Source: Corynebacterium caspium DSM 44850 (GTDB lineage Bacteria > Actinomycetota > Actinomycetes > Mycobacteriales > Mycobacteriaceae). From it: 64,000 bases of DNA. The stretch spans positions 1,674,001 through 1,738,000 of the forward strand of contig NZ_CP047118.1 of assembly GCF_030440555.1 (NCBI RefSeq), in the 5' to 3' direction. Position 1 is the stretch's first letter, and each line of letters starts with the position of its first letter. The notes under the pieces are model-generated. The model was not told the origin of the DNA and did no database searches. It saw nothing but the letters and a program-made list of their open reading frames with translations. Positions 19,103 to 29,300 of the stretch are shown one piece after another. A program made the position numbers and the translations under genes.

Positions 19103-20803
19103 TTAAATAACCTCTTCCAGGGTTAATTTAACCGGGGTGCCTACGAATTCCAGATATTTAAATACCTGGTCTAAGACGTTTTCGCCTTCGTCGATATCGC
19201 CTTCAACACCTACAATGGTGTCCCCTTCAAAAACTATTTTTACGGGACGTTTTTCGATCTCGCGGGTGTCTCCATCGCCGGTGATTACGAGTACTGCAGC
19301 ACTGCCGTCATCTTCATTTACGATTGCCCCAACTGGTATTGACAACACATTTTTTGCTTGTTTTGCAATAATCTTGGTGCGCGTGGAGGCCCCTACTTTT
19401 AGGCCTTCAGTTTTCCCGGTTACTTCTATTATTACTGGGAAAACAATCTGGTTAGAGCGGTTGGAACTTGCAGCTTTATCTTTAGCATCGGCGGTTAGTG
19501 GTTGTTGGGCCACTGGGGATACCATGCGCACTTTGCCGTGGAATTCCTCAGATCCTGTTGAAGGAGTGGTGAAAGTTACCTCTGAGCCCACGGTTATCTT
19601 GGCAATATCTGATTCTTTAACTTCGGCTTTAACCAAGAGTTTCTTATCGTCAATAATGCTTAATAAGGCCCCACTTGTGGCTTGGCCTTCTTGGGCTTCT
19701 ACTTGGGAAATTATTCCGGCAAATGGGGCGCGGATTACCGCTTTATTCATATCGATTTGCAGCTGTTCTACATTTACTGCGGCTGATCTGGACCCAGAAA
19801 TAGCACTTCGACGCGCGGTCTCGACTTCCCGTGCAGCCGCATTTAGCTGCTGGGCTACTGACATTTTGGCAGCTTCCAGGTTTAGTTCAGCATCGGTGCG
19901 CGCCTCCCAGGCTGCCCGGGCTGCACGGTTGGCAGTTGCTAATTCTTCATCTACGTTAACCAAGGCATCTTGGTAATCTTGCTCGGCTTTGCGGGCAGCT
20001 TCTAAGGCGCGCTGTTCAGCAGTGGTGGCTTCAGAAAGAGCCATAGAGTTTTGTACATCTGCATCTATAGCGGCGTCCCCGGAACCATTATCGGTGGCTA
20101 AATTATATTGGGCGCGCAGCGTGTTGAGCTGGGCGGATACCGCTGCATCGCGGGCTGCATTTAGGGAGACCCGTTGGTCGCGAAGTTTTGGATTTAATGC
20201 GGCAGGAGATTGTGCTTCTTTTTTCTCAAATTCGCGTTTAGCTTGTTCCCACTGCTCAGTGGCGGTGCGCAAGCCGGTTTCGGCCCCATTTAAAGTGGCA
20301 TTAAGGCCGCGATCTAAACCTTCTTTAAGGTTTGTATAGCTTTCTTGTGCGGCCTGCAGGGCGGTTTGTCCAGCGGCGCGGGCATCTTCTAGTTCCGCAG
20401 CGCGCTGCTCGAGTTGGCGTTGCAGGCTTTCTTTATCTAGCTCTGCAAGCACTTGACCTTCATTTACTCGCTGCCCTAGCTCCACATTAACAGTGGAAAC
20501 AGGCGCGCTAAGTGCGGTATAAAGGCTGGCTTTTCGCTCTGCATCTACGGTGCCAGATACCGAAACAGCGCTAATTAGATCTTCGCGAATTACCGGGTAA
20601 ATATCATTTTCACTAACAGTATTTGCGGAGCTGCCACCACAAGCTACTAGGGTGCTACCCCCGATAACAAGCGCTGCCAACATCGCGAAAACTGAGCGCT
20701 TTGAATGCTTTCTAGATCTCTTAAGGCCCAAATTAGACATTGGGGAGCTAGCCGCCAATACCGGAGTTTGCAAGGAATTGAGTGCTGGAACTTTAGTGCT
20801 CAC
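19103..20803 (-). CDS. MacA/HlyD-like membrane fusion lipoprotein
   Basis: 566 residues. A basic N-terminus, a hydrophobic stretch and a lipobox-like LVAC (C55) suggest a lipoprotein. The GTG at 20803 would put 54 residues before the cysteine, whereas the ATG at 20740 puts it at residue 34, so 20740 may be the true start. A biotinyl-lipoyl half, a long Ala/Glu/Gln-rich coiled-coil hairpin (about residues 130-345), the second lipoyl half (IRAPFAGIIS) and beta-barrel domains follow in order. It heads the adaptor-ATPase-permease operon. Confidence 0.88.
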   Translation of the reverse strand: MSTKVPALNSLQTPVLAASSPMSNLGLKRSRKHSKRSVFAMLAALVIGGSTLVACGGSSANTVSENDIYPVIREDLISAVSVSGTVDAERKASLYTALSAPVSTVNVELGQRVNEGQVLAELDKESLQRQLEQRAAELEDARAAGQTALQAAQESYTNLKEGLDRGLNATLNGAETGLRTATEQWEQAKREFEKKEAQSPAALNPKLRDQRVSLNAARDAAVSAQLNTLRAQYNLATDNGSGDAAIDADVQNSMALSEATTAEQRALEAARKAEQDYQDALVNVDEELATANRAARAAWEARTDAELNLEAAKMSVAQQLNAAAREVETARRSAISGSRSAAVNVEQLQIDMNKAVIRAPFAGIISQVEAQEGQATSGALLSIIDDKKLLVKAEVKESDIAKITVGSEVTFTTPSTGSEEFHGKVRMVSPVAQQPLTADAKDKAASSNRSNQIVFPVIIEVTGKTEGLKVGASTRTKIIAKQAKNVLSIPVGAIVNEDDGSAAVLVITGDGDTREIEKRPVKIVFEGDTIVGVEGDIDEGENVLDQVFKYLEFVGTPVKLTLEEVI

Positions 20804-20934
20804 TTATCAGCCTTAAGGATAGATGGGAATTAATGCCCTAGTCTATATAATTCCGATTTTTAGCACACTGTATTCTTGTCCACACTGTGTCATGGCGCAT
20901 ACCGGATGGCTTGTGCCGGCCCGCGCCGCCGAGG

Positions 20935-21276
20935 CTAGAGTTTGCAGCCCAACTGTTTCCGATGTGTGGAAATAAAGTGATAAACCTGGTGTCCAAGCCA
21001 ATCAAAAATACGAAGCTGCAAGATCCGCCCTAGCAGGGAGATCGGGAATCGTAATTCTCTTAATACTCCAGCGATGGCTTGGTTTTCGGTATAGCTCACC
21101 CCATTTTTAATAAACAGTGCGGTTTGGGTGAGGTCTACGTCTGTATCTTCGATCCAGGAATCTGCAGGTACAAATTGCAGGAGATCACTGCGAGAAACTC
21201 GGCGGGCTAGGTTTACGAAGCTGCTGCAAAAGGAACAGTCTTGGTCATAAATAAAGTATGCATGCATAATGCCCAA
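20935..21276 (-). CDS. DCC family (DUF393) thiol-disulfide protein
   Basis: 113 residues (110 if the ATG at 21267 is used). The family motif is at the start: YDQDCSFCS, a D-x-x-C-x-x-C arrangement giving the family its name, with a later TALFIKNG strand. The function of the family is poorly known; a thiol-disulfide role is presumed. It is a lone gene between the MacA-like gene and a surface protein. Confidence 0.85.
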   Translation of the reverse strand: MGIMHAYFIYDQDCSFCSSFVNLARRVSRSDLLQFVPADSWIEDTDVDLTQTALFIKNGVSYTENQAIAGVLRELRFPISLLGRILQLRIFDWLGHQVYHFISTHRKQLGCKL

Positions 21277-21473
21277 GCTACCTGAATATTAGCGCTGGCG
21301 AAGGGGCGCCGCCGGAATTAAATTCACAAAATCCAAGAATTTAAAACTGTCTCATATGGTGGGATAACCGGCTTCTTTGACAGTTTTCTCTTGATTGTTC
21401 AATAGACACCTATCGATCGAATGGCTAGTGTGCTCTATTGACCTCGTGCAGAAATATTTTCAGGGAGATATTC

Positions 21474-23138
21474 ATGTCAGCATTCCGAAGATTCACTTCG
21501 CTAGCTATTCTTACCACAGCATTCTTACTGTTAGGAGCAGCTTTTCTGGTTTTCAATCCCGGCAATGCTCAGGCTGAAACATGCTCCCAAACCAACCTTG
21601 AAGTTTCTTGGAAAACAACTGCGAAGAATATTAAGGACGGAAAATTTGTCGCCAAAGCTGGCGAATCGACAGAATTTCAAGCCCGGTGGAGTGTCTCCGC
21701 TGATGCTGAGCCTGGTACCACTTTCACCTTAAAACTGCCGGATGATTTGCAAGCTACGGGTTTTGCTGATGGAGAATTTTCGGCCAAAGATGAGTCAGGT
21801 GAGGTCGTTGCCAATGGCAAGTGGAACTCCGATAAGGAAGTAACTTTCACCTATACCGATTATGTTAAGCACAAAGAATCAGTTTGGGTGACCTTCTTCC
21901 AGCAAGTTTCCTGGGACACCAAGCACAACACCAAAACCGCCACCGAAGATTTCCCAACCTTAACTTTCAACGGCGACTGCGCCGGCACGGTCACTCTCTC
22001 TGGAATTTTGCTCGGACAGCCCGCTGGTACTAATGGACAGCCCGGAAAAGTGGGCGACTTCCCCTACCAATCTCATGTTGGGTATCCGGGCGACGCCGAG
22101 GTTAGCCGGCTTTCCTTGGTGCGCTGGGGTATTTATGCCGGTTCGGTTACTGCAGCAAACTACAACACTCTTTGGGTCATTGAAGATCAAGCCCCGGATA
22201 ATCAGGAATTTCTTTGTAACAACGGACCTAACGGAACTTGGACTGCGCCTTCAGTAAAATCCCAACCCACTGGGCAATCACAGGTTCTTCCAGTTGAGGT
22301 AGATAGTCGCGCAGTGAATATTCATTGCGATCCTAAACATATTGGATTTACAATAACTCCTGGAAATGCGGCTATTTATGGTGATCAAGACTTGATCGTG
22401 CAGTTCTTCGCCAAGACCACAGATGGCACTCGTCCGGGGCAAATCTATCTCAATACCGCCACGGTAAATGACAAGCAATATAACGGCACTGCTGAGCGCG
22501 CTAATTTCGGGGCCAGCGGCGGTGGTATCGACGGCTATGGCGATTTATTACTGCGTAAGAACACTGAAGGCGATCCGGCCGCTGCTGATTTCACTTATAG
22601 CTTTGATATCAAATGCACCGATGGTCGCGCAGAAGTAGTTAAACTCAAAGGCAACACTGAGGCTGTGCTGCGCGCTATTAAGAAGGACGCAGTGTGCACA
22701 GTGGAAGAAAAAGATATTCCGCTGATAAAGGGCAATAAACCGACGGTGGTTTACCGAGTTGCTGGTGCAGGGACAAATAAGATAACCATCAAGAATAAAT
22801 CAGCGGTTTCGCTGATAGTCACCAATACTTATCCGACTCCACCGGCACCGCCTACTCCACCGGCACCGCCTACTCCCCCGGCTTCATCCACACCGCCAGC
22901 ACCGCCTACCCCGCCGACTCCACCCACACCGGGGCCTACCCCGCCAGCTAGCATCACCCCGTTGCCACCGGCACCGCAGCCATCGATGCCAGTGCCGCAA
23001 CCACCAGTCGCACAGCCGTCGGCAAAGCCTGCGGCACAGCAATTGGCAAATACTGGTGTGGCGGTGCGCGAGCTCTTAGTTTTGGCGCTACTGCTTGCTG
23101 GGGCAGGCGGCGTAATCATACGGAGGTCTCGAAACTAG
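21474..23138 (+). CDS. Sortase-anchored surface protein with LANTG signal
   Basis: 554 residues from the ATG at 21474, which has GGGAGAT close upstream; an earlier start at 21438 is less likely. A signal peptide (to about residue 30, AQA-E), a beta-rich N-terminal domain of adhesin type, a second domain of DUF5979 type (GDLLLRKNTEGDPAAADFTY), then a Pro-rich stalk of PTPPAPPTPPA repeats (22836-23010). The sorting signal LANTG is at 524-528, followed by a hydrophobic helix and the tail RRSRN. The cysteines in the DUF5979-type domain could form disulfides. A conventional pilin-like or adhesin role is likely. No sortase is encoded in the window. Confidence 0.88.
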   Translation: MSAFRRFTSLAILTTAFLLLGAAFLVFNPGNAQAETCSQTNLEVSWKTTAKNIKDGKFVAKAGESTEFQARWSVSADAEPGTTFTLKLPDDLQATGFADGEFSAKDESGEVVANGKWNSDKEVTFTYTDYVKHKESVWVTFFQQVSWDTKHNTKTATEDFPTLTFNGDCAGTVTLSGILLGQPAGTNGQPGKVGDFPYQSHVGYPGDAEVSRLSLVRWGIYAGSVTAANYNTLWVIEDQAPDNQEFLCNNGPNGTWTAPSVKSQPTGQSQVLPVEVDSRAVNIHCDPKHIGFTITPGNAAIYGDQDLIVQFFAKTTDGTRPGQIYLNTATVNDKQYNGTAERANFGASGGGIDGYGDLLLRKNTEGDPAAADFTYSFDIKCTDGRAEVVKLKGNTEAVLRAIKKDAVCTVEEKDIPLIKGNKPTVVYRVAGAGTNKITIKNKSAVSLIVTNTYPTPPAPPTPPAPPTPPASSTPPAPPTPPTPPTPGPTPPASITPLPPAPQPSMPVPQPPVAQPSAKPAAQQLANTGVAVRELLVLALLLAGAGGVIIRRSRN

Positions 23139-23160
23139 AGGCCTTAGCAAATATTGAAAG

Positions 23161-23203
23161 AACCCCCGCTAGCTACCTGTGCAGGATAGTTAGCGGGGGT
23201 TTG
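23161..23203. terminator. Bidirectional terminator
   Basis: The arms 23161-23174 and 23189-23202 pair over 14 bp with one wobble and a 14-nt loop. TTT follows on the plus strand and TTCTTT on the minus strand. It separates the convergent LANTG protein and VanW-like genes. Confidence 0.85.
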
Positions 23204-23219
23204 GCTGTGGCAGCGGAGT

Positions 23220-24899
23220 TTAGAGGCACCGCACGATGGGGCTGGGATCATAAACGGTGGTGGTGGTTTCTCGCGATACTTCGGCCCCACTTAGGGTGCG
23301 GATAATGCGGGTATCAGAGGTTGTAAAGCCCGGCGCGCCAGAGGAAGGCGAACATTTGGGGTCTTTTAGTTCGATGGTTTTGGGCTGGGTGGGTGCCCAT
23401 CGTCCGCCATTTATGGATTCTACATTGTGGGTTTTTACCCCCATTAGGCGCACGGTTACGGAATTTCCTTGGACAAAGCTGATGATTTGGATCGGATAAG
23501 CAGAGGTATTGCGGAAGGCTAAATCAATTGCGCCTTCAAATACGGTGGCTTCGCGACCAGCTGGGTAGCGGGAAATATAGTAGCTGTGGGGGCGATGGGT
23601 GATGTCTTCTAAGGCTGCGAAATAGGCCGCATTATATAAGGTGGTGGCGAATTGGGAGATGCCGCCGCCTACTGCGGTATCTGCGTGTCCGTTAAGGATT
23701 ACTCCACTTTCAACAAAGCCTTGGGCTTTTCCGCGAGGCCCGGTATAACTATTTAGGGAGAAAATATCTCCGGGGGCAATAATGGCCCCATTTACAATAT
23801 TGGCGGTAAGGGCAATATTGGTGCCAGAAGGCCCGGAGAATCCGCTGGTGGTGAATTCGCCAACTACTTGGTCAAAGCTGGCATTTTTGGCATCTGTGGT
23901 GGTGAAGGTAGCTGGGTCTTCGATATAGCTGGCTTTAAATTCTTTGGATTCTTTGCCGATGATGCGGTCTTCGATGCCTTCTAGGGTGCTGGGCCAATCG
24001 ACTACTAATCCGTCAGAATGCGGGGTGACCACTCGGTTTGCCCCACTGCCGCTGATTTGGGCATTGCGTTTTACAGTTTCACTAGCAGCAAGTTGAGCTT
24101 TGAGTCGCTCTGTTAACCCATCAATATCAAGTTTGGGCTGGAGCTGTCCTGCAACTGGCTCAAAATGGAGGATCTCCCCTATTTCAGCAGGCTCTAAAAT
24201 AGCGGTGATATCTTTTTCCCCGGTTATCTTTAGGGCTCCACTGGCAGCGATAGCTGCCGGTCCGGTAGCAATTTTTTGTACCTCTGCATCATTAATGCTG
24301 GGCTCTACGGTTGTTGCCGAAACGGTGATTCCGGCTGGATTTGCCCAGTTTTCGCCCATTTCATGTTCAAGATCAGCAGCTACTACTGTGATGCCGGTTA
24401 CTGCCGGGGTGGTTTCTACGGTGCCTGTTTCGGCAATCCTGATGGTGCCATCTACTGGTTCCCGGCTTAGCTCGGTGGCTAAATCGGTGGCTGAAGTATG
24501 CAGGAGGGTTTCATCGGTAAGGCTAACTACGGGTAGTTCATAGCTGCGGAAGAATCCGGCCAAGCGTTTGAAAGGGTTCCAGGATTGTTCGCCGGCACCG
24601 GCAATGGTGGCTTCCCAATCAGGGGTAATGCCCACTGCTTCTGGGGTGAATATGGCAGTGGTGGGATCTTTTAGATCTGTTTGGATATGCACTGGTTGGG
24701 TGGCAATTTGACCCAATTGGGTTTCCAAAACTTCGGCGGCCGCAGCATTGGGTAGGCCTCCAATTTCTACGCCACCTACCGTGGCTCCTCGCGGCACATT
24801 ATCACGAGATATTGCGATATCAACAGCATAGGCAACAGCTGTGAGCGCGAAAATGCCCACAATGAAGCCTAGAGAGATTTTGAACCAAGTTTTTTGCAC
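23220..24899 (-). CDS. VanW/YoaR-like exported protein
   Basis: 559 residues from a GTG at 24899. An N-terminal signal/anchor helix, repeated PG-binding-4-type modules (about 40-330), then a VanW domain beginning FTTSGFSGPSGTN with GDIFSLNSYTGPR, GGGISQFATTLYNAAYF and HRPHSYYISRYPAGREATV motifs. The family is tied to peptidoglycan, but its biochemical role is unknown. The end is Ser/Thr/Pro-rich with two cysteines. It starts 9 bp after lpqI on the same strand and is therefore its operon partner. Confidence 0.88.
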   Translation of the reverse strand: MQKTWFKISLGFIVGIFALTAVAYAVDIAISRDNVPRGATVGGVEIGGLPNAAAAEVLETQLGQIATQPVHIQTDLKDPTTAIFTPEAVGITPDWEATIAGAGEQSWNPFKRLAGFFRSYELPVVSLTDETLLHTSATDLATELSREPVDGTIRIAETGTVETTPAVTGITVVAADLEHEMGENWANPAGITVSATTVEPSINDAEVQKIATGPAAIAASGALKITGEKDITAILEPAEIGEILHFEPVAGQLQPKLDIDGLTERLKAQLAASETVKRNAQISGSGANRVVTPHSDGLVVDWPSTLEGIEDRIIGKESKEFKASYIEDPATFTTTDAKNASFDQVVGEFTTSGFSGPSGTNIALTANIVNGAIIAPGDIFSLNSYTGPRGKAQGFVESGVILNGHADTAVGGGISQFATTLYNAAYFAALEDITHRPHSYYISRYPAGREATVFEGAIDLAFRNTSAYPIQIISFVQGNSVTVRLMGVKTHNVESINGGRWAPTQPKTIELKDPKCSPSSGAPGFTTSDTRIIRTLSGAEVSRETTTTVYDPSPIVRCL

Positions 24900-24908
24900 C
24901 CAACCAGA

Positions 24909-26093
24909 CTACCGCGTAGATAGGAAAGCACTGGAAATCTGCTCGAAAGATAGTTCCCCACTGTCGATAGCAGCAGAAATTAAATCAATGGTTTCGGCAA
25001 TATTATCCCCGCTAGACCACAGCACTCTATCTGCTCCAGCTTTTAAAGCTGCCAGGGCTGCTGTTGCCGTGCTGCGGGTGCCAGTGACCGCCAACATGCC
25101 AGAAAGATCATCGGTATATATGGTGCCAGTAAATGCCGGCGCAGTACCCCCGGCATAACCGCCGGTGCGCAAAAGTTTATATACCGCCGGATCCAAACTG
25201 GCAGGCAGATCAGGAGAACTTAAACCCGGCACAATTAAATGGCTCATCATTACCGCAGCTTCGGGCAGCTCTTTTAAAAGCTGGGCATAAACCTGTAATT
25301 CGGTAGCCTCTAGCACCTCTAAGGGCGGACTATGCACGGTGCCGGTGTGGGTATCCCCGGTAGCAGCGCCATGACCTGGGAAATGCTTTAACACCGGGGT
25401 AATTCCGGCATCTCTTAAACCGCGCCCAAAGGCCTGTGAATACTTAGCGACGATATCTGGACGGTTCGCAAAAGCACGATCCCCAATTACTTCCAAATTG
25501 GCATAATCTACATCCACAACTGGGGCAAAATCAACATTAAAACCATGCTCAGCCAGGCGTTTTCCTATATTTAGGCCGAGTTCATAAACTTCTTCAGGAC
25601 CCAAAGTATCAGCCATAATGCGCGCCGGGGGTAAGGTTCCCAAAATTTCTGAATGCCGCTGTACTCGCCCGCCTTCAAAATCTATAGCGACGGTGAAATC
25701 CCGGCCGGTTTCTTTACGCAAGGCCACCAAATCTTGGCCCGCGGTGGTAAGCAAAGCAGGATCTGCCCAACTGGGGATAAAAATACCCCCGACCCCCTGA
25801 GCTAGGGCCTGTTTAGCTTCCGTGTAATTGCGTACCCCCACAATAAAAGTGCCCGCAATAATTTGGCGACGCGCCGCCTCTTTTGATGCTGCGGTGGCAT
25901 TTGCAGCGGTGGCAGCAGCAATAAGAGGATGTGTCGCAGTGGCTGTTGAGGCCGTGGAAGGCGAAGAGTTTTTAGGCCCCTGAGCTGCTAAATTACAGGC
26001 ACTAAGGCTAAAACTACTTAAGGCTAGAGACACCAAAAACACCGGAATCGCGGTGCGGTGGCGCCAGGACGGCGGCAGGTGCCTAAAAATCAT
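24909..26093 (-). CDS. nagZ: LpqI/NagZ family beta-N-acetylhexosaminidase lipoprotein
   Basis: 394 residues of the GH3 family. A lipobox SLSAC puts the lipidated cysteine at C33, so the enzyme is exported and anchored to the outer leaflet, unlike cytoplasmic NagZ of Gram-negatives. The catalytic-loop motif KHFPGHGAATGDTHTG, with the family's Asp-His dyad, is present. It should release N-acetylglucosamine from muropeptides during wall turnover. It is divergent from the DUF2613-aftD genes, the same order as lpqI (Rv0237) and aftD (Rv0236c) in M. tuberculosis. Confidence 0.9.
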   Translation of the reverse strand: MIFRHLPPSWRHRTAIPVFLVSLALSSFSLSACNLAAQGPKNSSPSTASTATATHPLIAAATAANATAASKEAARRQIIAGTFIVGVRNYTEAKQALAQGVGGIFIPSWADPALLTTAGQDLVALRKETGRDFTVAIDFEGGRVQRHSEILGTLPPARIMADTLGPEEVYELGLNIGKRLAEHGFNVDFAPVVDVDYANLEVIGDRAFANRPDIVAKYSQAFGRGLRDAGITPVLKHFPGHGAATGDTHTGTVHSPPLEVLEATELQVYAQLLKELPEAAVMMSHLIVPGLSSPDLPASLDPAVYKLLRTGGYAGGTAPAFTGTIYTDDLSGMLAVTGTRSTATAALAALKAGADRVLWSSGDNIAETIDLISAAIDSGELSFEQISSAFLSTR

Positions 26094-26155
26094 GTTTGCA
26101 ATTGTGCCTGAAGCCAGCGAACAGGGCTAGCCCAGAAGCTGTTAGGATCGCCGTT

Positions 26156-26350
26156 ATGGCTTGGACCTCGGATTCTTTATTACGGCGCACTTCTGGACCG
26201 GCACTAGCAAGTGCCGTGGTAGGCACGGTAATTGGGATTATTGCAGTATTGGGAATAGCTAATTTCACCGATAATGCCACCCCTGCGGGCCAGGCAGTTC
26301 CTGCTGAGGAGGCCGTACTCGGTGGTCCAGAATACGGCTCACGCGGCTAA
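26156..26350 (+). CDS. DUF2613 small secreted or membrane peptide
   Basis: 64 residues from the ATG at 26156 (AGGA 9-10 nt upstream). A basic n-region, one hydrophobic helix (about 16-38) and an Asp/Gly/Glu tail ending in GGPEYGSRG. This is the DUF2613 pattern, a Mycobacteriales-specific family found just before aftD (Rv0236A). It overlaps the aftD start by 29 bp, so translation is probably coupled. The function is unknown; a partner or stabiliser of AftD is a reasonable guess. Confidence 0.82.
   Translation: MAWTSDSLLRRTSGPALASAVVGTVIGIIAVLGIANFTDNATPAGQAVPAEEAVLGGPEYGSRG
26306..26312 (+). promoter_or_regulatory. Ribosome binding site deciding the aftD start
   Basis: GAGGAGG lies 9 nt before the GTG at 26322, inside the DUF2613 gene. 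It is a far stronger site than anything before the ATG at 26274, so the GTG is chosen as the aftD start. Confidence 0.7.
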
Positions 26351-29300
26351 GAGTCCGCGCCTAAATTCTTCGAAATACCTGCACCTAGCAGGCTGGATTT
26401 TCTTGGCACTGTGCTTAGCCACCCAACCCTTTGGTTTACTTAGCACCGATACCAAATTAGATCTCACCACTAATCCGGGCGGTTTTTTAGCCGGAGCCCT
26501 ACAAGCCTGGACTGATAATTACCCCCTGGGGCAACTCCAAAATCAAGCCTACGGATACCTCTTTCCCCAGGGGCTGTTTTTTCTTATTGGATCAAAGCTG
26601 CCGCTCCCAATGTGGGTGGTACAAAGACTGTGGTGGCTGCTGGTATTAGGAATTGGCTATTCGGGAATACTTTTTCTAGCCCGCCCCCTGCGCCTGCCAA
26701 GGTGGGCCCTGGCTTTTGCCGGAATACTTTATGCCCTAAGCCCGCATACTTTAAGCACCCTGAGCACTATTTCTTCAGAAACTTGGCCGCTAATGCTAAG
26801 CCCTTGGGTGGTGGGCATAGTACTAAGAGGCACGCGCACACCTTGGCTTACTGGGATGATTGCCAGCATCCCCATAGCTTTAATGGGGGCAGTTAATGCC
26901 ACTGCTACCTTGGCGGCGGCAGTTCCAGGAGCACTGGTTATATTGTGGCTGATTTGGCAAAAATATCCAGGGGCGGGGAAAGTTTTTATAGCGTGGATAC
27001 TGAGCTCGATCGCTGTTAGCACCTGGTGGATAGGTCCGCTGCTTATTTTGGGCAAATATAGCCCGCCCTTTATTGATTTCATTGAATCGGCTTTTATAAC
27101 TACCCGCTGGTTAAACCTGGCAGAGCTCTTGCGCGGCACTACTAGCTGGGTGCCTTTTGTGGATTTAGAAAGGCAAGCTGGATGGTGGCTGGTCAGTGAA
27201 CCTGCGGCCATTATTTTCACTTTGGGGGTAGCCACTTGCGGGCTGTTGGGCCTGTATTGGGGGACAAGTTCCGGGGCTGCAGGGGCTGCAGGGTCAGCGG
27301 GGACGGCGGGGACGGCGGCCTCGGCGCGCGGCGGTAATTTAAGCCAGTTGTGGATTTTCATGCTGCTAGTGGGGTTAGCCATTATGGGGGCTGGGTGGGC
27401 GCTACCTGCTATAAGAGACTTCCTTGATGGCGCAGGAAGTCCACTGCGCAATGTGCATAAATTTGATGCCTTAATCCGGCTTCCCCTATGTATTGGGGTG
27501 GCTATTTTAGTGGATCGCATACATCATCTTGGCCAAGCCCAGCAACAGCAGCAACAACAGCCCCAGCAGCAGGCGCGATGGGGGTGGCGAGGGCAGCCAA
27601 CACGCGCTACAGCTCTTATTGGAGTGGTATTTATGCTGGCAGCAGGGCAGATTAGCCCGGCGTGGACTAGCCGGTTACTTCCAGAGGGAACTTATGCAGC
27701 GATTCCGGAGTATTGGCAGCAGGCGGCTGATTTTTTGAATAAAACAGCTGGGGGGACGCGCACGCTGATTTATCCGCCGGCAAGTTTTGCGCGCCAAGAG
27801 TGGGGGTGGACTCGCGATGAACCGTTGCAGCCGCTTTTGGAGGTGCCTTGGGTTACCCGTGATGCAATTCCGCTGGTAAATACGGAGGCTATTCGCGGCC
27901 TTGATGGGCTGATGGGGGTATTGGCTGCTACTGAACGTGGTGAAATCCCGCTTGCGAATACTAAAAAAGCTCTTCTTGACGCCGGCCTGGGGGCGCTTAT
28001 CTTGCGGGAAAATACTACTTCGGCTGCAACCCTTGGCAGGCTGGGGGAAGTCACCGCTTTTGGGCCGGTGCAAGTGGTGATTTTGGATCCTGTGGCCAAT
28101 AGAGATTTGGTGGCTAGTAATTTGCCAAAACTTGCTGGTGGTGGGGAATCTATTGCCTTATTGCGCGCGGTTTCAGAGGCCACCCATGTGCAGTTAACTG
28201 CTAATCCGGATACGGCGCAGATAATTAGCGATACCCCGCAGGCGGTAATTCGTAATTATGGAACCTTGCAAGGAGCAGTTTCTGCGCCTTTAATCCCTGG
28301 TCAAGAGCATGAAGGTGGACAATTACACCACCGATATTGGGATTATCCAAGTGCTGCTTCGCCACTATTTTGGGAGCAAATAGGCGGCCAAGTGCGTGCT
28401 TCTAGTCAAGCAGCTGCGGCCAATAATTTTGGGGGTGCACAGAGTAGTCGGAGCATAAATGCAGCTATCGATGGCCATCTTTTTAGTGCTTGGCATCCTG
28501 CCCGCGGGACCGGTGCCGGGCAATGGTTAGAGTTGCAAGCCGATGCCCCAACTGATGGTCAGGTAGAAATAATGAGCACCACTGATACTGCTATAACGGT
28601 GGAAACTAACGATATTTCTTTAAAAAATATCGAGCTCAAAGCCTATAAATTACGCTCGCTACAATTGCCTCCTGGTAGCACTCGAGTACGAGTAATACTT
28701 AGTGCAGAAACAGGTATTGCGCAGCTGCGTTTTCCTAATCACCCCATTAAGCGCACGCTCACCCTGAAAACTAATCCCGTAACGACTGCAATTTTATTAC
28801 AACGTCTGTTCCCTGAAATGGCTGCTATTGATCGTCAGCTTGATCTAAACCGGGAATTAAAAGTGGTGCTAAAAGCCCCTTCGGACAGCAAAATTACTAT
28901 TGATTCTAATTCTTATGCTGCTGGTGAAACGGTCATTTTAAGCCCTGGATTACATCAACTTTCCACCCGCGCTTCCTGGGTTTATCTAGAAGAAATCGGC
29001 ACCACTTTGGCAGCCCCTGGCACGGATTTATTGGTGAGCCAAAGAGCTGCAAATCCAGGTCTAAAACTCGATTTTCCAGGCGCTTTCCCGCGCACTATCG
29101 ATGCCGGCATCCAAGCCTTTGAACTACCTTTCGGCACAGAAGCTGCAAGCTTTGCCGCGCTGGAGGCCGCGCTGGACGTACCGCTGGAATTTGGGCCCGA
29201 TAAGCGCTACCAGAAACTGCTTTTGGGTGGCGGAATTATTAGCGCATTAGTGCTGCTCGGGGCAATATTGGCAGCTTATAGGCTGCGGCGGCTACCCTCG

